DNA of 64,000 bases from an uncultured Prochlorococcus sp. (GCA_902538225.1 CACBEF010000003.1:62001-126000), one strand, 5' to 3'; shown: positions 1-9,493, counted from the first letter of the stretch. Numbers and translations are program-made. Notes: generated by a model from the letters alone, not told the origin.

Positions 1-2
1 AA

Positions 3-320
3 TTTTGCTTTTTGATTGGTGTAGACAATTGGTCAATCGAGTTACAAAAAAGTGAATTCAATTCACTGTACCTTCTTCTTTTAAGAATCAATGAACAACT
101 ATTAGTTATTAAAGATGAACTAATGGATGAAGAATCTATTACTTTAGAATTAGAACAATTACCTTGGTATATTCACTTAGAGGGAAAAAAAAATGAATGG
201 AGTTTAAGGTTTGTTTATGAAAGTCAAGACCAAACTAGATCCTTCGAAATGTATTGGCCGATACCAATAGCACAAAATTTATTTTATGAAATAAAAAACA
301 TGTGGGAATCAATGGATTAA
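3..320 (+). CDS. DUF1818-like protein, 5'-truncated by window edge
   Basis: Frame is open to the window edge; WSIELQKSEF...LMDEESITLELE pattern resembles cyanobacterial DUF1818. Confidence 0.6.
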   Translation, partial: FCFLIGVDNWSIELQKSEFNSLYLLLLRINEQLLVIKDELMDEESITLELEQLPWYIHLEGKKNEWSLRFVYESQDQTRSFEMYWPIPIAQNLFYEIKNMWESMD

Positions 321-633
321 AAGATAAATAAAATTGGAAATTTTAGAAAAAATTTCCCCTTCCCAAAAAAAATTTTTCACAACTTTTCCACAGTATTTTA
401 AAAAAAAATATCTGATGATCTAAAGCATGTGGAAAACTTCTGATTTTATATAAATCTTTATATTTAAGTAAGATTTAAATTTACAATATTGATTTCCATG
501 ACTTCCCTATTTATGACTGAATTCTCATTATTCTATAACCTGAGACTGTCTCATAATAATGCTTGTTGACGATTCAGTAATTTTGGAGAAAACTACACCT
601 TGTAGATTTAAATCCCATTAAAGTTTTTTCAGT

Positions 634-885
634 ATGCAAGAGTTAAATTACGACGAAAATTCAAAAGTATTAAATCATAAAGATGAAGTAATAAGTTTCA
701 AATGTGAACTTCAAGAAAATCTTCAAAAGGCTATGAAAGAATTCGTTGAGGATCATCCTAACTGGGATCAATACAGAATACTACAAGCCGCCATAGCAGG
801 ATTTTTGATGCAAAAAGGATTTCAAAATAGGGATTTAACGAGACTTTATATTGGCAATATGTTTTCAATGGATTTTAAGGATTGA
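634..885 (+). CDS. DUF2811-like small conserved cyanobacterial protein
   Basis: ORF; FKCELQENLQKAMKEFVEDHPNWDQYRILQAAIAGFLMQKG. Confidence 0.65.
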   Translation: MQELNYDENSKVLNHKDEVISFKCELQENLQKAMKEFVEDHPNWDQYRILQAAIAGFLMQKGFQNRDLTRLYIGNMFSMDFKD

Positions 886-892
886 AAATTTT

Positions 893-1351
893 TTATATTT
901 TTTCTAGTAGTATTTTTGCAATATCATTTCTGACTGGTAGTACAGATAACCTATTTCCTTTTTTTACAACTAATAACTCATCCTCATTAAATAAAATCTT
1001 TAATTCAGGTAAACTTAAAATCTTATCTGATTTAAATTTATATTCTACTTTTACACAATCCCACCTCGGATTATCAGGTTTCGATTTTGGATCAAAATAT
1101 TTTGAATCTTGATCAAATTGAGTAGGATCAACAATGTTTAGATCTATTACCTCCATAAGTCCCACAATACCTGGAGGTTTACAATTCGAATGATAGAAAA
1201 AAATTTTATCTCCTTTATTCATTTTTCTCATAAAATTTCGAGCCTGATAATTTCTTATTCCATCCCATAAAGTTACACCGTCATTTTTTAAAGTATCTAT
1301 GCTGTAAGCATCAGGCTCACTTTTCATTAGCCAAAACTTTTCTTCAGTCAT
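893..1351 (-). CDS. EVE domain-containing protein
   Basis: ORF 152 aa; FWLMKSEPDAYSIDTL...WDGIRNYQARNFMRKMNKGDKIFFYHSNCKPPGIVGLMEV is diagnostic of EVE/thymocyte nuclear protein 1 family. Confidence 0.92.
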   Translation of the reverse strand: MTEEKFWLMKSEPDAYSIDTLKNDGVTLWDGIRNYQARNFMRKMNKGDKIFFYHSNCKPPGIVGLMEVIDLNIVDPTQFDQDSKYFDPKSKPDNPRWDCVKVEYKFKSDKILSLPELKILFNEDELLVVKKGNRLSVLPVRNDIAKILLEKI

Positions 1352-1664
1352 ATCAAGGGATTTAGAGTAATTTATCTGCTAGAATTTTGCTAGAATCAGA
1401 ATTTCATTTATATGTTTATTATCCATTAAAGTTCCTATTTAGGAAAGTGATGGGTGGTATGGGGTCAATGTGACCGTGCTGAATCGTTTATATTACATAA
1501 CAATTTTCTGTTGAAAATTTATGGGTATAGCCTTTCAATAGCTTCTTTCTGTTCTTGCTTTTTTATCTCTTCAGCATCTAAAACAGGGCAGGTATTTTGA
1601 TTCAGTGATGAAAAGAAAGTGCTTTTATTGAATAGTTTGAAAAGTGGTGGGAGAAGTTGGAGTT

Positions 1665-2060
1665 TCAATTTTTATTGTTAACTAATCCATAAATACATAA
1701 AAGAGGATTCACTATTAAAATAATCCAAAAAGGCGGAGGAGGTCCTCCATCAACAATTGTTCCAGCATTAAAAGTATTGAATAGAGCAACTGCTAAAAAA
1801 CAAAACATCAAAGCTAATTCACCTAATAAAACTTTTCTTAAAGAGGCTTTATCTTTTATGGAACTACAAATAATCAATAACCAACCAATTCCAATATTAC
1901 TGGCTGCTACAACATCTGCAGTACCTCTAACAAGAAGCAATGTTTCAGTTGAAGCGTTGCCTGCAATAGTTTCCACAGAAAAAATTAGTAGGAAAATAAT
2001 TAAAACTCCCAATAGAAAATGAAGTGACCCAGTAGTTTTTAAAATATTTTTTAACTTCAT
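1665..2060 (-). CDS. Hypothetical membrane protein (about 4 TM)
   Basis: ORF 131 aa, hydrophobic segments. Confidence 0.6.
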   Translation of the reverse strand: MKLKNILKTTGSLHFLLGVLIIFLLIFSVETIAGNASTETLLLVRGTADVVAASNIGIGWLLIICSSIKDKASLRKVLLGELALMFCFLAVALFNTFNAGTIVDGGPPPPFWIILIVNPLLCIYGLVNNKN

Positions 2061-2112
2061 ATAAAATCAGCTAGTTCTTCTTATTTTAGATCGACTGAAA
2101 ATCAATAACAGG

Positions 2113-2250
2113 CTACATCATCTCGTAGCTATCGAATTTATTTTTTAACTTTGCGGCCTTATGTAATAGTCGAACGGCTTCTTTTCTACCAATAGCTTGT
2201 TGCGCCTGATGCATTAATTCAGCATATTTTTTTTCGATTTTCTTTCCCAT
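2113..2250 (-). CDS. Small hypothetical protein, 45 aa
   Basis: Hand translation MGKKIEKKYAELMHQAQQAIGRKEAVRLLHKAAKLKNKFDSYEMM; not in ORF track. Confidence 0.5.
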   Translation of the reverse strand: MGKKIEKKYAELMHQAQQAIGRKEAVRLLHKAAKLKNKFDSYEMM

Positions 2251-2508
2251 GGTTTAAAATTAAATGAAGACCGTTTTTAAATCAGAACTAGTGAATCACA
2301 ACTAGAAGATAAGGAATCAACGGTAAAACCTCAGAGTCAACAAATTGGAACGGGTTAACTCGTGTTTTTAATTTATAATCAATTAGCTAAATACCTGTTG
2401 GTATCTACAATTACATTGTCTTCAAATCCTGATAACTGATTAACTCAAGATGAACCTTAAATTTAAGAATTTATATTAAAAGTAATTTAATTAAGCAAAT
2501 TTAGAGAA

Positions 2509-2841
2509 TTGAGTTCCTTAATTATCACAAAGGCTGCTTCAAATGAATTGCTAAGGCAATCGATATATCGTGGTACACCTGGAAAAATATTTTTATATTT
2601 GCAACAAGATAATCTTGATGTTGGATGGATGTTTTTAAGAGTAAATGTTTGGCAAGAATCAGGAATTCCTGTTGCTAGAACAGACGGCTTAACTGTTTAC
2701 GCCCCAGATTCTCAAAAAAGTTTATTAGATGATCTTACTCTTGACCATTATCAAGATTTAACAGGAGGAGGATTTTTAATAAGTGCTCCAAAAGGAGCTA
2801 CAAAAAGTTCATGTGGATCAGGTTTTAAATTTATAAAATAG
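2509..2841 (+). CDS. HesB/IscA-like protein
   Basis: ORF 110 aa, TTG start; ITKAASNELLRQ... and C-terminal SCGSGFKF. Confidence 0.6.
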   Translation: MSSLIITKAASNELLRQSIYRGTPGKIFLYLQQDNLDVGWMFLRVNVWQESGIPVARTDGLTVYAPDSQKSLLDDLTLDHYQDLTGGGFLISAPKGATKSSCGSGFKFIK

Positions 2842-2882
2842 CAGTTGCGATTTTAATAGGGTGCAAGTAAAAAGTTTTAAAT

Positions 2883-3068
2883 TTATTCCCAAGTTTTCGT
2901 ATCAGAGAAATCGCTCGCTATTGCATGAAGCATCCCTCCTACAAATGATCTTGGACAATCAAGTTTGTTAACTAAAACTTCTGATTGTTTTTTGATATCT
3001 TCCCATGTAGGTCTTATATCCTCATTTATTTGTTTAAGGCTAGGTTTAAATCCTTCAGAATCATTCAT
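2883..3068 (-). CDS. Small conserved hypothetical protein
   Basis: ORF 61 aa. Confidence 0.5.
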   Translation of the reverse strand: MNDSEGFKPSLKQINEDIRPTWEDIKKQSEVLVNKLDCPRSFVGGMLHAIASDFSDTKTWE

Positions 3069-3146
3069 ATAAAAAGGTATTAACTCATTGAAATTAAATT
3101 GATAGTAAAGAAAATCTCATTTATTTAAATAGATATTAAATAAGAA

Positions 3147-3302
3147 TTACAAAATAAATTCTTTTGAAATTATTCTAAGCTGATTTAAATTCAGATTATT
3201 TAAATAATTATTTGCAATCAATTTTTCCTCATTAATTTCGAGATCTTTAATCTCAGAAATAATGCTATTAGATATTAAATCAATTAAATGTTCTTTATCC
3301 AT
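3147..3302 (-). CDS. Micro-protein, 51 aa (family MDK[ED]HLIDLISNS)
   Basis: Hand translation MDKEHLIDLISNSIISEIKDLEINEEKLIANNYLNNLNLNQLRIISKEFIL; same-length paralog at 36996-37151. Confidence 0.7.
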   Translation of the reverse strand: MDKEHLIDLISNSIISEIKDLEINEEKLIANNYLNNLNLNQLRIISKEFIL

Positions 3303-3598
3303 TACATATATATAAACCTAAAACGAACATTAATTATTTAAAGTCTTCAACTCAACATATAAGTAAAAATACTTAGATAAATAGAAAACTCAAGGGTTAG
3401 CTAAATTACTTTAATAGTTTGAAATTTCAAGGCAGTTTTAATAACATCAATATCATATATTTTGGTAGAAATATAATACTCAGTGAATTTTAATTCCAAA
3501 AACCTATTCATTTTTGTCAATCAATATCTAAAAATTAAAACAAAAATGATTTTCATTTTCATTATGGTGTAAATTTTATACATAAGTTAGTATTTTTT

Positions 3599-4381
3599 AT
3601 GAGTCAAGTTTGTTTAATATCAGGTTCACCTGGATGCGGCAAGACAAATTGGATACTAAATACTTTTAAGAATTATTCTGGTAATTGTGGTTACTTACGT
3701 CTTGGAGGGTATTCAGAAATTAATTTAGAGCAAGCTTTAAATTCAAAAATTGATTTTGCTTTTTTGAAAGATCAAATTCCTAACTTATTAGACTTATCTA
3801 CTGCAAACTCAATATCAGAGAAAGATAAAGAAAATATTTTAATTATTATTGAATTTCCGCAATTTTTTATACCTAAATCTCAAGGTATTAATGGAGTTGA
3901 TCTGAGAATTATTAATGAACTTGAAAAATATAATCTCCAGCCAAATAGATATCTTCATTTTGGTAGAGATCCAGAATTATCAATTAAAGATACTCTAGAT
4001 TTTAAAGCAATTGAATCAATAAGCCTTGATCTTAAAAAGCATATTTGGGATCCTGCAAGCTTGAATACTTTTTGGTTTGAATTAGTTAATGGTGCTTATG
4101 GGGATGTATATAGAGCAAAAGCATTAATGAACTTGCCGGATGGGCGTTACATCTTGTTTAACTGGATAGTCAGTCAGCAAGGATCTCAATATCAAACATT
4201 AAACCAAGTTGCCCCTCTTAATGGAAGACCAGAAAGATGTTCTGAAATTGTTATACAAGGGAAAAATTTAAACTTCGAGTCAATAAAATCAACAATTCAT
4301 AATTGTCTTCTTAATGATACTGTACTAGATCATCATCAAACTTCACTTAGAAATTCACAACTACAAACTGCTCGCCGTTAA
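3599..4381 (+). CDS. CobW/COG0523-like P-loop protein without a CXCC motif
   Basis: N-terminal Walker A GSPGCGKT; CobW-like C-terminal region. Confidence 0.65.
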   Translation: MSQVCLISGSPGCGKTNWILNTFKNYSGNCGYLRLGGYSEINLEQALNSKIDFAFLKDQIPNLLDLSTANSISEKDKENILIIIEFPQFFIPKSQGINGVDLRIINELEKYNLQPNRYLHFGRDPELSIKDTLDFKAIESISLDLKKHIWDPASLNTFWFELVNGAYGDVYRAKALMNLPDGRYILFNWIVSQQGSQYQTLNQVAPLNGRPERCSEIVIQGKNLNFESIKSTIHNCLLNDTVLDHHQTSLRNSQLQTARR

Positions 4382-4388
4382 CTTAAAA

Positions 4389-5204
4389 ATGAATCAAGCT
4401 ATCATCTCATGTCTACATGCAAATCTACCTGCAGTAGAGGCTGTCTTAAAAGATATTGAACTTCAAGGAATTACAAATATTACCTGTCTTGGAGATCTAG
4501 TGGGTTATGGTCCTCAACCTAATGAGGTTATTGAGTTAATAAGAGATAAAAAAATTCCTACTTGTCAGGGATGTTGGGACGAAGACGTTGTTGATGGATT
4601 AGATGCTTGCGATTGTAGTTATCCTTCTCAGCTTGCTGAAAGGAGAGGTCATTTTGCTCATCAATGGACTACGGATAAATTAACTAAAGAAAATAAGGAT
4701 TATCTAGCTAATCTACCCTACTCAATACGTAAAGATAAGTGTCTTTTTGTTCATGGTAGTCCTAATAGTCAACATGAATATCTTCTACCCGATATGGATG
4801 CATTCGCAGCTCTTGAGAGAGTTGAAAATGCCAGAGCAGAGATTCTATTTTGTGGTCATACTCACCAACCTTATATTCGCGAATTAGCAGATGGTTCAAT
4901 TGCTGTAAAGATCAAAAACGCTGTTCCCAAAGATACTCAAGAAAAAGAAATTCAATTGCCGATGCGAAGAATAGTAAATGCAGGTTCAGTTGGAGAGCCA
5001 AGACATGGAGGAACTAAAGCTACTTATGTTGTTCATAACGAAGTCACTAATGAAGTAAAAATTAGAGAAGTGGAATATGATATTGAACTTACTTGTAAAG
5101 CAATTATAGATTCCGGTCTTCCTCCGATTTTTGCATGGCGTTTAAAAAATGGATTCGAATTTGCAGAACAAGCTGAAGATGCATCTCATGTTTGTGAAAG
5201 ATGA
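4389..5204 (+). CDS. Metallophosphoesterase-family protein with altered metal-site motifs
   Basis: ISCLHANLPAVEAVL, GDLVGYGPQP, HGSP, GHTHQP, NAGSVGEPRHG; canonical D-x-H and GNHD positions changed. Confidence 0.8.
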   Translation: MNQAIISCLHANLPAVEAVLKDIELQGITNITCLGDLVGYGPQPNEVIELIRDKKIPTCQGCWDEDVVDGLDACDCSYPSQLAERRGHFAHQWTTDKLTKENKDYLANLPYSIRKDKCLFVHGSPNSQHEYLLPDMDAFAALERVENARAEILFCGHTHQPYIRELADGSIAVKIKNAVPKDTQEKEIQLPMRRIVNAGSVGEPRHGGTKATYVVHNEVTNEVKIREVEYDIELTCKAIIDSGLPPIFAWRLKNGFEFAEQAEDASHVCER

Positions 5205-5920
5205 TAGAACGCTGGGCACTCGTGAGCGGTCTTAAAGGGGATCTAGATACTTATGAACTTATTCAAAAAGACTTAAAAAAAACTCCAGGTAATATATCTC
5301 TTTTTGTTTTGGGGGATATGATAGGTCCTGAAAAAAACTGTAATAAGCTTCTCCATAGATTAATTAATCCAAAAAGTAATGATTTACAACCATGGTGTAT
5401 ATATGGTTGGTGGGAAGAACAAATCCTCTTGGAAAGTGGTTACCGTGGTGATCAAAGAGCTGAAGCTTTGAGAATAAATAAGGGTGAAGAATTAGTTAAG
5501 TCTCTTACGAATGCTGTAGACAAATCATTTCTTGATTGGATAGCAGCACTTCAATTTGGATTTGTTGAACTTGATTGTGGTTTAATTCACGGAAGCTCAA
5601 AAGATGTTGGCGAAAATTTAACATTAGAAACTGCGCCATTGACACTCCTTGATAGACTTACTCGTCTTCAGGTAAACAGATTATTTACTGCAAGAAGCAA
5701 ACAACAGTTTCATTTGGAATTGAAAGAGGGAATTGTTAATTCTGAAGTAGAAGATTTAAATGGAAATCGTAAGAAAGAGCAGAAAGTTCCGCAAAAAGCT
5801 GTTATTGGTATTGGGGCAGGAAAAAATTATACTCTTTATGATGTAGGGACTGATAATACTCAATTCGTACAAGCAGGATATAAATCAGAAAAAAGAATTA
5901 AGGGATTTGGAAGGCTTTAG
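5201..5920 (+). CDS. Second, more diverged metallophosphoesterase-like protein
   Basis: Overlaps upstream CDS by 4 nt; LVSGLKGDLDTYELI...LGDMIGP...GWWEEQ mirrors the upstream protein. Confidence 0.6.
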   Translation: MIERWALVSGLKGDLDTYELIQKDLKKTPGNISLFVLGDMIGPEKNCNKLLHRLINPKSNDLQPWCIYGWWEEQILLESGYRGDQRAEALRINKGEELVKSLTNAVDKSFLDWIAALQFGFVELDCGLIHGSSKDVGENLTLETAPLTLLDRLTRLQVNRLFTARSKQQFHLELKEGIVNSEVEDLNGNRKKEQKVPQKAVIGIGAGKNYTLYDVGTDNTQFVQAGYKSEKRIKGFGRL

Positions 5921-5984
5921 TTTTAGCTAGTGAATCAAGTTACCTAAACTTGTTATAAAAATGTTTTATCGGTATAAGTGGTCT

Positions 5985-6220
5985 AAGGACTTGTCCTTTT
6001 TGTAAGGACTTGAGCCTAGCGGTTTCAAGGTTAACCCCGCACTCCTGCACACGAGTACAAAAACCTTTTTAATTAATGAAGATTACTTCCAAGACACTTA
6101 GCTTGCTACTTAATGTAGTTTTTGTTCTTTGTGTCTTTGTTATTTAAAGGCTATTCATCAAAAGAGATTAATAGTTTCCGGGTTTTATTACTTCGAACCG
6201 AACGCAATATCGGTTTTTTT
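5985..6220 (+). ncRNA. Candidate structured transcript with embedded 23-aa hydrophobic ORF
   Basis: Inverted repeat AAGGACTTGTCCTT and repeated AAGGACTT near 5995-6015, no long ORF, ends in ACCGA-N-TCGGT plus T-run. Confidence 0.3.
6076..6147 (+). CDS. Candidate 23-aa hydrophobic peptide
   Basis: ATG...TAA: MKITSKTLSLLLNVVFVLCVFVI. Confidence 0.25.
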   Translation: MKITSKTLSLLLNVVFVLCVFVI

Positions 6221-6222
6221 TT
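6196..6222 (+). terminator. Rho-independent terminator
   Basis: AACCGA acgcaata TCGGTT followed by T-run. Confidence 0.7.
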
Positions 6223-6230
6223 AGTCTGTA

Positions 6231-6252
6231 AAAGTGTGAATAAAGTGTGAAT
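6231..6252. repeat. Tandem 11-bp direct repeat
   Basis: AAAGTGTGAAT AAAGTGTGAAT. Confidence 0.8.
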
Positions 6253-6286
6253 AGAAAATTTAGAATGCTTGAAATTCTAGTAATAG

Positions 6287-6331
6287 CTAGACTGGCTCAC
6301 TTTTCATTAGCCAGTAGTTAGGTTCAGTCAT
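6287..6331 (-). pseudogene. Truncated remnant of EVE-domain gene 5' end
   Basis: Reverse strand ATGACTGAACCTAACTACTGGCTAATGAAAAGTGAGCCAGTCTAG = MTEPNYWLMKSEPV*, matching MTEEKFWLMKSEPDA of the 893-1351 gene; upstream DNA is also shared. Confidence 0.75.
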
Positions 6332-6569
6332 ATCAAATAGTTATAAGAAAATTACAATGTGCGAACGGTGTGTGAACAGAATACTAAAAAACGTTCAATT
6401 CTAGGTTAATTATCCATCAAATTATATATTTAGGAAAGTGATGGTTGGTATGGGTGCAAGCGATCTGAGGAAATCATAAAGATGACTTTATAAATTTCTG
6501 TCAAATTATCAGCTACTCACACTTGAGCTTTTTATGTAACATAATAAGTTTACATAAAGTAACAATTAA

Positions 6570-6764
6570 ATGAAAAGACTTTTTCCTTATATCGCCTTTG
6601 CATGTATAACTGGTTTTACGGCTACAATCGGTTTACCAGTTAAAGCTGGCGGTTGCAGTAGCCAAATGAGCAAAAAAGCTGAAATTAAATGCGCTGAAGA
6701 TGATACTGAATGTCAAATTGAAAAAGCTGAAAAGTTTGATTTTAAAGATTCTCTAAAGTCATAA
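6570..6764 (+). CDS. Small secreted hypothetical protein
   Basis: ORF 64 aa with signal peptide-like N terminus MKRLFPYIAFACITGFTATIGLPVKA. Confidence 0.6.
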   Translation: MKRLFPYIAFACITGFTATIGLPVKAGGCSSQMSKKAEIKCAEDDTECQIEKAEKFDFKDSLKS

Positions 6765-7270
6765 AATTATTACTCAAATCGGTTTATTTATGAACTCTGC
6801 ACAAGAGATTTGATTGAGTTTACATTCTTTGCTGCTGTTGGTTTTACTGTAGGATTATTGGGATTAATTTAGTTATAGAAAATTGACCCATTTTTTTTCT
6901 CCTAACCTTATCAAGTCTTTCTTTCTTTTATGTGAAGGCGGCTTGCTTATGGAGAGATTTAAATAATCAAAAGTAAAAAATTTTTTTTTAAATTACCTTT
7001 TATAGATAAATTTTTGTATGTCTTCGAATAGATTAGATTTTGATTTAAAAAATCCATTACTTTTTAAATAAGATTTTCCTTTTTCTATATTTTCAATTCT
7101 TTTTTCATAAGAATTTTCATCTAAATTTTTTTGCATAAAAAAATAGTCGGACTCTTATTCTGAATAGTACTAACAAAAAAGCGGTTACCTTAAATACAAA
7201 ATTAAAATCTTTTTTGTTTTGCTTCTCATTTAAACTCAAGAACCGATAAAAAAGTTTCTTTCTTAAATTT

Positions 7271-7408
7271 CTAAGAATCTTTTGATATCTTGTTCTTCAT
7301 GTCCTCAATATTATTAATTAATTTGTCTACCCATTCTTTATTTTCTTCTGGTTTTAGATATGTAATTTTTGGTTGATTAATTTCAAGAGTCTCAAAATCT
7401 CCACTCAT
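7271..7408 (-). CDS. Micro-protein, 45 aa (EW[VL]D-LIN family)
   Basis: Hand translation MSGDFETLEINQPKITYLKPEENKEWVDKLINNIEDMKNKISKDS; paralogous to 11072-11188. Confidence 0.65.
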   Translation of the reverse strand: MSGDFETLEINQPKITYLKPEENKEWVDKLINNIEDMKNKISKDS

Positions 7409-7637
7409 AAATTCTCCTTAATAAATTATTCTAAACTTTACATATGTTCTAATTGATTTGAACAAAACATTGCGTATCTAATTTGTGCGGTTTGATGAAC
7501 ATATAGGTACGGAAAGAGGTATCTTTTTTTTAGCCATTTAAATCTTTGGCTGACCTATATTAAAAATATGGTTGTCATGAGTCGGTTGCGTTGCTAAAAC
7601 TGAAATCAACCATAAACTTTAAATTGCATTAAATAAA

Positions 7638-7820
7638 ATGACTTACTACACTTGCTTTGATCAAAAAGGAAACATAATTGCTCGCTGTCAAACTAAAGAA
7701 GATATAAATGTTCTTAAGAAAATGGGCAGACCAATAATGGAAATAAAAGAAATGAAAAAAGAGGAATCAGTTGTTTGTTCTTTAACTGGTAGTCCATCCG
7801 ATTACAACGAAGAATATTAA
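7638..7820 (+). CDS. Small conserved hypothetical protein
   Basis: ORF 60 aa MTYYTCFDQKGNIIARCQTKEDINVLKKMG. Confidence 0.6.
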   Translation: MTYYTCFDQKGNIIARCQTKEDINVLKKMGRPIMEIKEMKKEESVVCSLTGSPSDYNEEY

Positions 7821-7824
7821 AAGT

Positions 7825-7956
7825 ATGACTCAAAGAACACTTCAATTAAATCAACATGGAAGATCAGTAGTTCTTTTGTTGGTTGCATTGAATAGCATTT
7901 GTACTTTTTTTTCTACTTTTGAAAAAGCATTAACTGATTGCGAAAGAGCTAGATAA
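7825..7956 (+). CDS. Small hypothetical protein, 43 aa
   Basis: Hand translation MTQRTLQLNQHGRSVVLLLVALNSICTFFSTFEKALTDCERAR. Confidence 0.4.
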   Translation: MTQRTLQLNQHGRSVVLLLVALNSICTFFSTFEKALTDCERAR

Positions 7957-8007
7957 AAATATTTAGTTATTTGTGGATTAACAGTCAATCAATAAAATTT
8001 AAGACAT

Positions 8008-8037
8008 AAAAAAAGACCCTGTTACAGGTCTTTTTTT
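8008..8037. terminator. Rho-independent terminator
   Basis: AAAAAAAGACC ctgttaca GGTCTTTTTTT. Confidence 0.85.
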
Positions 8038-8426
8038 AATGGTGACGACAGAAAGGAGATCTATTTAATAATCAGATTAAGAATTTTCTTAGAAATTAGT
8101 TTTGAAAGTAAAAGTGATTTCTCACTTCTTCATGCTTTACAAACGACTTTATTTTTAAAATAGTTCAGAATTAATCCCGAAAGTTTAATTTCTGATCATT
8201 TAACTTTCTTTCCTTAAAGGCTAGATAAGTTAATTTACCTTGGTTTTTCAAACCATATACTAGTGAAGATCTAGTTGGTCAACCTTGGTCTAGTTGATCA
8301 CCACAACTGTCGTATAAATAAAGTAATCGCTCTCAAATATTTTGCATGAATCCTTAAGATTGATTTAATCATGATTAATTAAATCTTTAATCTGCGAACC
8401 ACATCATCACTTAGTAAGCATTTTAT

Positions 8427-8780
8427 TTATTTTGTTTTACAAAGAATATAAAGCCAACCAAAGAAAGTAGCAAAAGCAATTATTAAAGCAATATCATTAT
8501 TCAATGGACTTAAATATCTTTCTATTGAAAGTGGTACATGGAGAATAACAAAATACCAATATAGAGCAGATATTAATCCAAACAATAAAGCCAGAAGAAT
8601 ATAAAAAGGCAAGATATATAATCTTCTTTTTTTTATTCTTTCATCTGTAATATTTTCGGTTAAACCAATTCTTGACCAATAACCACCATTTAATTTAAGA
8701 AAAAACTTTAAAAATATTCCGTAAATATTTATAAAAAACCTAGATAAAGCAAATAACGGTGAAATTATAAATCTTTGCAT
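8427..8780 (-). CDS. Hypothetical membrane protein
   Basis: ORF 117 aa, hydrophobic; abuts 8780-8971. Confidence 0.55.
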   Translation of the reverse strand: MQRFIISPLFALSRFFINIYGIFLKFFLKLNGGYWSRIGLTENITDERIKKRRLYILPFYILLALLFGLISALYWYFVILHVPLSIERYLSPLNNDIALIIAFATFFGWLYILCKTK

Positions 8781-8971
8781 TAATGATTTAAAAATTTAAT
8801 TTGTTCAGTTATGGAAATCTGACTTATATTATTAACTTTTTTTTCTCTATATTTCGTTAGGAAAAATACCATTGAGCTAAAAACAACTAAAAATCCTATT
8901 AATGATATTCGATAGAAAAGGTCATCAGACATCTCAAAAAAAGCTGATATTTTAAATTTGTTTCTCATCAA
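8780..8971 (-). CDS. Hypothetical single-TM protein
   Basis: ORF 63 aa; stop/start overlap with 8427-8780. Confidence 0.5.
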   Translation of the reverse strand: MMRNKFKISAFFEMSDDLFYRISLIGFLVVFSSMVFFLTKYREKKVNNISQISITEQIKFLNH

Positions 8972-9115
8972 AAAAAGAAGATTGTTTACTCTCTAATGTA
9001 GATCCACAGTCAATTACTAGCTTTTAGCTATGCAAGTATTAAGCGTTTCATAAAAAAACAGCTAATGAAAATAGATTTTATTTAGGATATAAAAACAAAA
9101 TTTAGGGAGGATTAA

Positions 9116-9493
9116 ATGTCTATCATTACCGACAATACATTGTTAGTTCATATTTACAGCGGTTTAGAATCCAAAAATAAAATAACTTTAGGTTTATTGG
9201 CTGCCCTTACTGCAGAAAAAAACGATCATAAAGTAACACTTTTTCTAGCAGGAGACGGAGTACAAATATTAAATTGTAAAAATGCTGGTGAAATAGTTGG
9301 TCAAGGTACTGGAGATTTATACGAACATCTTCAAAATTTAAAGAATTCAAAAATTACCATATATGTCTCAGGAATGTCTGCTAAATCTAGGGGTTACGAT
9401 GAGAAGCTTCTAGATGGATACACTGCAGAGTTTGTTATGCCAGATGTTCTAGTTGAAGAATCAATTAAAGCGGATAGCGTACTTTGCTATTAA
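9116..9493 (+). CDS. DsrE-like family protein
   Basis: ORF 125 aa with GGAGG upstream; DsrE-like fold signature (HIYSGLESKNKITLGLLAALTA...VTLFLAGDGV). Confidence 0.75.
   Translation: MSIITDNTLLVHIYSGLESKNKITLGLLAALTAEKNDHKVTLFLAGDGVQILNCKNAGEIVGQGTGDLYEHLQNLKNSKITIYVSGMSAKSRGYDEKLLDGYTAEFVMPDVLVEESIKADSVLCY

Noticed and set aside
882-1112. Plus-strand ORF, 76 aa
   Set aside because: Antisense to the well-supported EVE-domain gene; low-complexity hydrophobic shadow ORF.
1777-2022. Plus-strand ORF, 81 aa
   Set aside because: Antisense shadow of the 1665-2060 membrane protein.
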